The notes under the pieces: model-generated
Seen by the model: the letters and a program-made list of their open reading frames with translations, nothing else
What the model was told of the DNA's origin: nothing
Database searches by the model: none
Shown here: piece after piece, positions 55,701 to 64,000 of the stretch
How positions within the stretch are numbered: the first letter of the stretch is position 1
Layout: every line of letters starts with the position of its first letter
Translations under genes and position numbers: made by a program
Assembly: GCA_002205965.3 (NCBI GenBank)
Contig: NADL03000682.1
Location: forward strand, 434,001 to 498,000
DNA from: Kappaphycus alvarezii
Taxonomy: Eukaryota; Rhodophyta; Florideophyceae; Gigartinales; Solieriaceae
Length of the DNA stretch: 64,000 bases
Direction: 5' to 3'

Positions 55701-58374
55701 TGTTCCATAATTACATTCATGGTATACATATCAAATTATGGTATTCCCAGCAATATTGTGCTTCTGAAATTTCCAGGCTGCATGTTTTAAAGTATATCCT
55801 AATTTATCCTAGTCACGAGACTCTTGTAAGAACTTAACAAGTCCTCACTATAACTGAATAGTTCCGAAGCCCAGACGCATATGTAAAACTGCTATAGAAC
55901 TTTTAGACAGTAGTGTTTAGAAGAGTACATGATGCCTTAGTTGCATTTATGGTTATAATATCCATTAGGGCCACTGTCAAATTTTCTTTAAAGATTGGTG
56001 ACGGAGACATCAGATGCAAGGAAAGAAAATATTTCTAGATATTAAAGCTACCAAATGTAATGTAAATTGATTTTCATTTGCAAGAAGATAGTTTCAATGG
56101 TAGAAGTAAGTACATTCAATGGACCAAAAGTATTTGAATTACTAAACTACAATTAATATGAGTAGGAATGGGATAAAGTGCAATAAACCTACAAATAGGG
56201 CTATAAATTATTTTTTCACAGCACAAATTAAGGTTTGGCCGTAAACTCTGGACCATGTAACCGGGAAAAAAATTCAGAGGTGGATATATAAATAACCTTA
56301 AGACTAACTTTACGCGATTTAGGCTTCTATTCAATACTGAACGACGGATTTACTTTTTTTAAAAATTGTTTGTATTGAGGTTCTCTCATTTCTCTTCTGC
56401 TTTTCTCATATAAATCAACAAATGAATACACATGCGAGAAAAAACCAAAAGGAATACTTGTAAATGAAGTCATTACTAGCTTTAGGCATTACTTTCAATA
56501 TGTTCCTCATAACGACAGGACATGAACTCGATTCAACAAGTGGTAAACAGAGCGAGTTTTCGAATTTTTTTCAAATTGAATTTGAAAAAAACGTGGCAAA
56601 AATATTGGAGACCAGAAACTGTCAGTATATTTTTTTGTACTTATAAATTAGACTATATTGCTCAAAGATGTATCTAATCCGAAGCAGATTTCTTACTTAT
56701 GCACATAATGGTGTTGTACTCGATATCCCATGCAAAGACGTACAGTTCATTAATGGTCAGCGATAGATGAATATTTTCCGGCAGTAAATTTAATACTTAG
56801 ATTAACTTAATCATTTTTGTTCATTATTTTCAACCAAAACGTTACAAGTCTCCCCTGAGGCCAAAATATATTATCTTGGACACATTTTAACTTTTCCAAT
56901 GAGCCTAGGGCACATAGTTGGCGAAAAATTCAAAAAATTGTCAACCTGATTTTCGTTCTATGAAGAGAAAATATATAAAAATAATTTGTACTTGATTCTG
57001 GTACTTTTTACCAATTTTCAGAAGTTCCTTTTTTAAATACCAAAATTTTCTACATATATTTACTTGAATTTTACAGTGCCTATTCAGAAGAAGAAAAGTT
57101 GGATGGGGTACTACTTTTTATGTCATTCAGAGAGGAGCCGAACATGATTTATCGACAGTATATTTTACAATACTCATTGTCCTGAACATGTCCAACATAC
57201 GCCAGGAAATAACCGAGCCGCAATTTTCAAAAATTAAGAAAATCAAATAAATTCATCTACAGTAAATTCTTGAAATAAGCGTAGCCTAATACATAAGTCC
57301 TTTCTTAAAATGAAGTAGACCTATCTATTGCATTAAAAATTGAAATATAGGAAGCTCAAATCATTAATAGTATGATTCAGCAATCCAAATGCTTTCAAAT
57401 AGCTTTCCCAAAATAAAAACAATATATTATTCTAAAATTGAGTATTTTAGAATAGAAGCAAGGTCGAATTTTCTGGAAATCTTAATACAGAAAATAATAT
57501 TACGCTACATGAATAAATAGTTAACTGTGATTATTTTTTACTCACTTCATCTGATGAGAATTAGGTAGCTTAGGTCCAGATAATTTTTGGGGGTAGCACA
57601 ATTCATCTTTAAGATTTACGTAAAATTAGACATGAAAATGATTTTCATTCATTTGTGTAATATCGGAAATGTTTTCTCTCAAAATTCCAATCAAAGTTTT
57701 TCTTTTCATGCTCAACATTCGAAACACCTCTGTACCATATAAACTATTGTTTATTTTAATATCTTATAGCGAAATATATATTTAAATATGATGAATTTAT
57801 TCAATAATTAATCAACAGGAATAGTCACGTTTTTTCCTCATAACCATTTAAGATGACAATATGATTCTAAGGGTTGCTTGTCTTTCATCTTTCCTCTATT
57901 GATAACTTAAACTTTCTTTTTCATACCTTCCTACTTCTCCTCTATTCCCAAACTGTCGTAAAGTAGAAATAAATTAAAAAATGCATTTTATTCCGTATTG
58001 TGATTCCTATCTCAAAAATAAATTACCCTCTAAGTAAGAGGAAAGTGGAATTGAGAGAAGAGAATTTTCTCTGTATGCTCTGTAGTTTGGTAGAATGAGC
58101 GGTCAGCTCAGAAGAAAATAGACAGCCAAAATAAAAAGAAAGTACAAAAGTAATCTTTGAAGGAAAAACGTCCGCTCAAGAACGGAGATAAGATTACCTA
58201 GATACTTAAGTAAATAAAGTAGTTAACGCAAATTGAAAGAGTTTAAAATATGATGCCAGGAAAAAGCAGTTATTATTATCTTTTGATTATTATTAGAGGG
58301 GATATATTTATTGAAGCAACTAGTTTCTTTTGAAACCCTGTGTTTGTTGCTTGAACCTTGAAGCTTGCGTTCTT
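52717..58374 (+). other. AT-rich, gene-poor region
   Basis: No gene recognised in 5.6 kb. GATATCATCCAGCCTATCTG then TTACAATAAAAGAACATCCC (54059-54106) is a second-type module. A 60-codon frame at 56464 (MKSLLALGITFNMFLITTGH) has a signal-peptide-like start, but it is short and unsupported. Confidence 0.45.
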
Positions 58375-58645
58375 CTTTCCGACCGCGCTGTTGAAAATGG
58401 CCAATCAGATTGAGCAGTAAGCAGTACACGCGGAAGCGAGCGGCCCTCGGATGGGTAGAACGCCACGGGCGTGCTGGTTCTCGTCACGAGCGTACGTCTG
58501 ATGCAGCCGAATGCACCAAAAGAGCTGCGGGAGTCTAGCGCACGTCAAGTCAGCGCTGTAGCGGGATAGCTACACCGTCTCCAGTCTTCGGCAATGCCGG
58601 ACTAGCCTTTGCAAGCTAGTATGGATACTTTTTCGGGATGAACAG
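58375..58645. ncRNA. GC- and CpG-rich hairpin cluster, possible structured RNA
   Basis: A 250-bp GC-rich island in AT-rich DNA. It begins with a CCAAT box (CCAATCAG, 58401-58408) and then holds five short perfect hairpins in a row: CACGGGCGTG (58464-58473), CTCGTCACGAG (58480-58490), TAGCGGGATAGCTA (58559-58572), GTCTTCGGCAATGCCGGAC (58584-58602) and CTAGCCTTTGCAAGCTAG (58602-58619). No ORF of note crosses it. I cannot assign it to tRNA, snRNA, RNase P or SRP RNA. A CpG-rich promoter is the alternative. Confidence 0.35.
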
Positions 58646-60855
58646 TGTAGTCTTGTGGTCCTTTTTACTTACTTCTTTTTTCATGTTCCCCGCCCACTAT
58701 CTCAGTTAATCTGGGCGATGTCCCTACAAATACCATTTCAATGTACTGTACGACGGCTTCCATAAATTTCTGAGCAGATTTTTGATACAAGCACGCATAG
58801 ACAATCTGAAAGGGAATTGAAGTCATGATCAAATTGTACATTTGCAGATTTTCAGACCGAATTACTTATCCAATTCCACACTCGCTACGCATATATTTGA
58901 AGAATGAAATTACCCGTACTTTAGAATATTTTCATGACTGTTCAAGCTTTTTGTCATCTTTCCATTTATATTTGATACATTTAACTGCTTTCGAAGCACC
59001 TTGTTGTCAGTCTCCTCTGCAAAAAGACATTTAAAATATTTTTAGTTTATTTTTAGTTAATTTATTACGTTCGGTACTCCTACAAATGTTTTGAAACTCT
59101 TTTTGTTATTGTAATACTGATTATTATAAACAAACAGTTTGATAGTAGAAGGTATTTATGCCAGTAAGGTTTTGTTGAATTTCTGGCCAGTCTTATAGAG
59201 ATGTCAATTTATCCATATTTAAAATTTACTTTTTTCATTCCTATACAGGATATTAGTAATATCTTTTATCTAGTAGCTCGTCTCTTTTCCCGACTTTTAC
59301 TGAAAATTTTTAAAATTCCTTGAGAAACTGTACGCATGACTCATTGAGAAAAAGTAATTAATTTTTCTTAGGCAAGGTTTGAAAAATATATTGTGTTCTG
59401 TTTTTTCGAATTTATATCATAAATGGAAGCTATAAATACTGTCAAAAACAAAGTTAAGCAATAATGATGCAGCGGAAATATTTTTTTGTTAATATTGAGA
59501 TACATGATTTCCAGTTAGAAAAATTACGCAGAATTAAAACAATTTTGCAGCCTACTGTAACGAATTTCATAGTTAAACGTATGCAATTCATTAGGGCGTA
59601 TTTAAATAGTAGTAATTACCTTCTAAATATTAGTGATGAGAAGTCCGAACTACTTTATTTCTGATAAGCTGGGAACGCACATTCCTGAACTAGTTCCATT
59701 TTACTTAAATAAACGTTTATCATTATTATACTAGAAATCTTCACCTTTCAAATAGCAATTTCTCGTAATTCTTAAAATTTGACCTACATGTGTCTTTGAA
59801 CTAACAAAATCGAAACAAAGGTAAATTATAATAAAGCTATCACTTTTTTCCTCGCTTATTCTCGCTCTCCTCCAGAACCTAAAACGGCTATTAAATTATA
59901 CTGAGGAGATTTTATGTAAAAGAATCCAGAATTTATCCTTATTTGGAATCTTTAACATTTATTTTAACCATAAAGTTGTTACGTAAGGTAAAAAGTGATA
60001 CTGAGACTTACGTTCTACGTTGCCATCAATAAAACATTTTGTACTAATTTTCAATTCCAGTCTGTTGGCTTCTAAACTTTATGCTGTTGTGGTCTCAGCC
60101 TCTACCATTTATTACTATCCAAGCTGTGAAATGTGAAGATATCACATGTAATGGAGCAGCTGCAAGGCTTTTTGGAGAGTCTGCGGTTCGCAAATTTCAG
60201 TCTAATTATAACCACCGAAATGTATTGTCTCATAAAGGGCCAGAATTGCTACACACTAGTGGGAGGACATGAATTTGTGAAAACGGTCGTACAAAAGGGA
60301 CTGCAGGTTCTGACATGTGCACGTAAAATGTGATCCAACAAATACTTCAGCGGTGAGATGAAGCAGTAAGATGAAGTGATCTCTTCTGGCTCACACCATA
60401 GGTGCGGACAATGACACGGTCGTAGATGACGATGGTGCTCTTTTTCACATCATTAAGTAGCACTTCGTTTTATTGACTTTAAAGAAGTTCCATGTCCACA
60501 AAATGACGAAAGCTGAGAGTAGGAGTGTGATTGCCATAACAATGGGGAACTTGATTATCCTAATCGGTGTAAATCTAATGTTTAAAGGCCTTTCAAACAA
60601 AAGACTACTCTTTAAGTACCACATTCTAACGATAACAAATATCCGTACCTAACTTAGATACAGTTAGCTTCTAAAACTTGTCCCGGAAACGGCCACACTA
60701 ATTTCCAGTGGGAATAATATATGTGAGCAATTGCTGAAAGATATATAATTTTAATGCAAATCAATGCTCTCTCCCTTCAAATATTAAAGATCCAAATCGA
60801 TCTGTAAACGACTCAACGATGTAACTGACCGTGGAGGTGGAGTTGACCACTTTTG
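58646..60855 (+). other. AT-rich gap
   Basis: No gene supported. A 50-codon frame at 60503-60655 contains a hydrophobic stretch (VIAITMGNLIILIGVNLMF) but has no other support. Confidence 0.4.
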
Positions 60856-61585
60856 TGTAACAATGTCTCTGTTACACCACTGTGTAATAGAGACTTGTTC
60901 GCTGTCGCTATTCCAGTTCTCTATTACACAGTGGTGTAACAGGAAACTGTATCGTCTTGAATGATTTTAGAAATTTGATTTTCCTTCAATGTTTTTATTT
61001 GACGTGGAGCCCCACGTCATCGTTTTTATTTACGTAGTTATATTCTAGATAGTACAATTCTATAGTTACACCTCTACTTTCTAGTAAGTTCTACTGAGCT
61101 AACAGAGTATAGAATTTCTAGAGTAGAGTTACCGTACTGTCTATAAAAGGGGGGCTCATCTGGATTCTTGTGGGAATCCAGGTACACTCCATACACCCTT
61201 TGCCCCAACTTTCTGAAACCCATTACCATCGCCTCTACTGTTCCTTTAGCAGCGCCCCGGCTGCCTCTCTCTGTTTCACTGGTAGCATCGCTTTCGCCGG
61301 TTCCGCTGCTTTTTCGCTTTCGTCTTGCTCTAGTTCGAGGTTTTTTACACGTGTATTTTTTGGGTTGTTGAATTTTTGGAAAAATTTTGCTGACAGGTTA
61401 CTGTAAGCAATATCATATACTGTACTTGTGGGCTGGAGTGCCAAGTACAGGAGAGTATCTGTGGGCTGGAGTGCCAGGTACTCTAAACCCCATTGTTCTA
61501 CGCAGGTCGCGGTTACTAATTGGAGAACTAGGTAACCGGGAACTTGGGGGCAGCCTAGTCTGCGTTCTCTAGGTTATTCTGTTCA
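60856..61585 (+). repeat. Gypsy A copy 2: 5' LTR
   Basis: It starts TGTAACAATGTC. A perfect 23-bp inverted repeat (arms 60871-60893 and 60918-60940) and a GACGTGG/CCACGTC hairpin (61000-61017) lie in U3. A TATA box (CTATAAAAGG) is at 61141-61150. The right end at TGTTCA is inferred from the following GGTAGCGTG (possible primer site). If so, the LTR is about 730 bp. Confidence 0.85.
61141..61150 (+). promoter_or_regulatory. LTR TATA box
   Basis: CTATAAAAGG, the probable core promoter of this copy. Confidence 0.6.
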
Positions 61586-62126
61586 GGTAGCGTGCAGGCC
61601 TCACGAAGCTGCGTGATCCTTTTCAGAATACTTAGACTGGACAGTTAGGCTTAACTAAGTTGCCTTAGTAAAGCCGTACTTCTGACCAAGTCCCCATTTG
61701 AGGGTCCCCTCACAGTATTCCTATACAATCCTATTGCACTCGTTGGCTGTTAGCTAGGTGCACCGACTGGGTCACGGGTTCAGGTAACGCTTCATAGGGT
61801 TGACTTGGACTGGACTTGGACTAAGGGGTACGTGCTCAGAAAGGGTATTTTTGGTTATTCGCTAGCTTAGAGTCGGCTTGAGAGGCTTTCCTATAGGGTA
61901 AGGACACCGATCGCGGTCTACATAGTGGACTGGTGGGGATATCCCGAACGGATTGCTGAGTCACATCGGAGTGTAGGTGTGATTAAAGCTGCTGGTGAGT
62001 CACTCTCTTCGCGGGTAGGGAGCCAACCCGTCGTCCAGGGACGAATCCCTTGCAGATTTCAACTTCAAGTGCTTGTATTCAAGTTTAGGTGTTATTGTAA
62101 GGCTTTAAGTGAGAGGTTTGTTGAAC
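61586..62126 (+). other. Gypsy A leader
   Basis: About 540 bp between the inferred primer site and the gag ATG, with no significant ORF. It would carry packaging signals. Its second half is missing in copy 1. Confidence 0.55.
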
Positions 62127-62880
62127 ATGTCTTTCTTCAAACCAAATAAGCCTGTGTTGTTCGATGGGACTCGAGATGCGTTAACGGTTCGGTCATGGTT
62201 GCATTCAGTCGAAAAATACCTGAGACTTATTCAGGTGGGCCATGAAGAAGTCATCAGTGCCCAGAATGCTATCGACTTTGCTTCGACATTCATGACCGGA
62301 ACTGCCGCAAACTGGTGGTATACAGTTGTGTCCGAGAATGCTGTTCCTCCTACATGGGAAGCTTTCAAACTCCTGGTTGAGGCAGAGTTTGTCCCCCAGG
62401 ACAGTGTCATTCGAGCTCGCGACAAACTTACCAAGATCCGCCAGAAAACAGTGTGGCTGCGTACCTCTCGAGTTCAGGAATTTGGTTATCAATATTCCCG
62501 GTATCAGTGAGTCGGAAAAATTGGCGCGGTTCTGTGAAGGTCTCAAACCCCACATTCTGTTGGAGGTTCGTAAAGGAACCCATCCAAGTTTGAAGCTGCG
62601 ACTACCATTGCTCTCAACGTTGACGGAGCATTTTATGGTGCAGGTTTCTTCACTGGCAGAGGTTCATTTCACGCCAATCGAAATGCCTCAGGTCCTATGC
62701 CGATGGAGATCGGAAACCTGGAACGTAAAAACGATGGGCAGCGTCAGAAAGACTTGATGGAGAACCGATGCTTTACGTGCCATAAGGTGGGATGTAGACC
62801 TTGGAAACACAGAAAAGGAAACGGGAAGGTAACAGGGTGTGTACTCGCATAGCGGCGAACAATACACAGGCAGGACACAG
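62127..62880 (+). pseudogene. gag: Gypsy A copy 2: gag
   Basis: The ATG at 62127 starts MSFFKPNKPVLFDGTRDALT, VRSWLHSVEKYLRLIQVGHE, FMTGTAANWWYTVVSENAVP and FVPQDSVIRARDKLTKIRQK, the usual retrotransposon Gag fold. The frame breaks near 62450 (one base missing versus copy 1) and again near 62600. LARFCEGLKPHILLEVRKGT continues in the new frame. CFTCHKVGCRPWKH (about 62770-62811) is a C-X2-C-X4-C-X4-H motif rather than the classical CCHC knuckle. Not translatable in one piece as read. Confidence 0.9.
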
Positions 62881-62891
62881 TAATGATTTGA

Positions 62892-63449
62892 ATGGATTTG
62901 ACTCGGGAAACTAGTTGGTCCACCAGACTTGGTGAACACTCAGGTGAGACCAGTAGTGAGTGTGAAAGATGTCCCAATGAGCAGAGTGAAACTGTTGTGG
63001 ACATCACCGGAGCTAAATTCTCAGAGGACAGGGAAAAGTCGAGAATCTCCGAAGCCGAGTCTAATGGAATCACGTCTAGTCATGATGACAGCATCCCCAC
63101 TGATGGACCTATACCAGTGGAGCCTTTGTTAGTACTTGAAGGTAGACTGAATGGAATAGCAGTCAAAGTACTAAAGGACGATGGATGCAATACAAACGTG
63201 GTTTCAGCCGAGTTCCTGAAGCGAAATAGGAACTTGTTTGAGATTCGGCGTGAACGAGTCATTGTTTGCCATTCACAGAAGGGAGTTACTGAGGAAGTAT
63301 CTGAGATCATTTCCAACGGAACTATTAAGTTAGGCGAACATACATATACTTCTAGTTGGGCTGTGTCCCAAACCAGGTATGATGTTCTGTTGGGAATGCC
63401 GTGGCATGTTGCCCACAATCCACGTGTCGACTATCGGAAACGATTGTGA
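62892..63449 (+). CDS. Gypsy A copy 2: retropepsin region
   Basis: An open frame of 185 codons. An acidic linker (SETVVDITGAKFSEDREKS) precedes the protease: LVLEGRLNGIAVKVLKDDGC and NTNVVSAEFLKRNRNLFEIR (63130-63240), with a D-D-G active site, then GTIKLGEHTYTSSWAVSQTR and YDVLLGMPWHVAHNPRVDYR, the second lobe with LLGMPW. It cleaves the polyprotein. The frame ends near 63449, where pol should continue, so one shift separates it from RT. Confidence 0.88.
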   Translation: MDLTRETSWSTRLGEHSGETSSECERCPNEQSETVVDITGAKFSEDREKSRISEAESNGITSSHDDSIPTDGPIPVEPLLVLEGRLNGIAVKVLKDDGCNTNVVSAEFLKRNRNLFEIRRERVIVCHSQKGVTEEVSEIISNGTIKLGEHTYTSSWAVSQTRYDVLLGMPWHVAHNPRVDYRKRL

Positions 63450-63519
63450 TGGTGAAAGATGCTTCCATTCCAGTGATTGATTCCGATGAAAAAACCGTAT
63501 TGATGTGTCCAATTTGGGA

Positions 63520-64000
63520 TTGAAGAAATTTAGACGAATGCTGAGGCATGGGGGTGACTTCGAAGTATTTCAGTTACTTGAAGTTCACAGTATGACAGGA
63601 GTGACAGATTCAAAGTTTGATGGAAGACTGAGCAGATTACTGGATAATTTCAAAGAGGTCTTTCAGGATGAATTGCCAAGAGGGCTTCCTCCGATTCGAT
63701 CAGTTGATCATGAGATCAAAGTGGAGGAAGGAGCAAAGGCACCTCATCGACCTTTATTCCAGTTGTCTCCATCCGAACTTAGGGCAGCAAAAGAGTACGT
63801 CGAGTCTCTTCTGAGGAAAGGGAAGATCAGGTCCAGTAAATCACCATATGGAGCACCACTTTTCTTTGTGAAAGAAAAGGATGGAAAACTTAGAGGTGTT
63901 GTCGATTATCGCGCTTTGAATCGCATCACCAAAAAGAATAATGCTCCACTCCCTCGTTCTGATGAAATGTTCGATCGACTTGGAGATGCGAGATTTTTCT
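63520..64000 (+). CDS. pol: Gypsy A copy 2: reverse transcriptase, partial
   Basis: Open to the window end: KFRRMLRHGGDFEVFQLLEV, LLDNFKEVFQDELPRGLPPI, KAPHRPLFQLSPSELRAAKE, SSKSPYGAPLFFVKEKDGKL, RGVVDYRALNRITKKNNAPL and PRSDEMFDRLGDARFF. These are RT fingers and the first palm motif. The catalytic box lies beyond 64000. Confidence 0.93.
   Translation, partial: MKKFRRMLRHGGDFEVFQLLEVHSMTGVTDSKFDGRLSRLLDNFKEVFQDELPRGLPPIRSVDHEIKVEEGAKAPHRPLFQLSPSELRAAKEYVESLLRKGKIRSSKSPYGAPLFFVKEKDGKLRGVVDYRALNRITKKNNAPLPRSDEMFDRLGDARFF

Larger units (their letters stand above)
60856..64000 (+). mobile_element. Gypsy A copy 2, cut by the window end
   Basis: 5' LTR, leader, gag, protease and the first half of RT of the same family as 1-6812. 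Its leader and gag are more complete than in copy 1 (it keeps the gag start at 62127), and it has fewer frameshifts downstream. The rest of pol lies outside the window. Confidence 0.95.

Noticed and set aside
56464-56646. 60-codon ORF with a signal-peptide-like start.
   Set aside because: Too short, in AT-rich DNA, with no downstream continuation that could be shown.
60503-60655. 50-codon ORF with one hydrophobic segment.
   Set aside because: AT-rich DNA often gives hydrophobic short frames; there is no other evidence.

Overview
The window is nuclear DNA of a eukaryote and is dominated by decayed retroelements. It holds LTR retrotransposons of the Ty3/gypsy (chromovirus) and Ty1/copia types, many truncated fragments of a non-LTR-type reverse transcriptase with a C-terminal zinc-finger/restriction-like endonuclease (REL-endo), and only a few candidate host genes. 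The second gypsy element (WVSDQG and NGTVE integrase motifs, a W-EP chromodomain end, an aspartic VDLRALN-type RT) resembles elements I associate with oomycetes and red algae. I cannot name the organism from the sequence. No rRNA, tRNA, CRISPR or prokaryotic operon structure was seen.

Layout. 1-6810: remains of gypsy element A (end of the 5' LTR, broken gag-pol, 3' LTR), with about 1 kb of tandem repeats and low-complexity DNA between RNase H and integrase. 6815-9385: two minus-strand RT/REL-endo fragments. 9386-12371: an internally deleted copia element with both long terminal repeats. 12372-14362: short dispersed end-modules and another RT/REL-endo 3' end. 15296-16291: a small ubiquitin-specific protease with two compensating frameshifts. 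16560-18730: two diverged copies, 1.4 kb apart, of a second REL-endo-like domain. 20842-21393: solo copia LTR. 21394-36235: AT-rich and gene-poor, with one well-preserved REL-endo domain at 30.4-30.9 kb.

36236-36878: a broken ORF with a SUMO-interaction-like acidic motif. 37520-44530: a gag-like ORF split by a complete gypsy element B (minus strand, 5-bp target duplication GTTAC). 44998-52716: further RT/REL-endo ends, a GC-rich block, and a 198-codon ORF for a predicted secreted protein. 52717-60855: AT-rich and gene-poor, with a 250-bp GC-rich, hairpin-rich island (possible structured RNA) at 58.4-58.6 kb. 60856-64000: a second copy of gypsy A (complete 5' LTR, gag, protease, start of RT), cut off by the window end.

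Most unusual signal. The RT/REL-endo family ends in a roughly 40-bp module (core CTTGGAAGATATATCCGAT on one strand). The same module recurs, inverted and without the rest of the 3' region, at the far side of several copies, so these copies look bracketed by inverted terminal modules. That is not expected of a target-primed non-LTR retrotransposon. A second, related module (core ATCTGTYACAGTAAA) is scattered nearby. Whether these are true termini of a TIR-bearing RT element or the debris of nested truncated insertions cannot be settled from this window alone.
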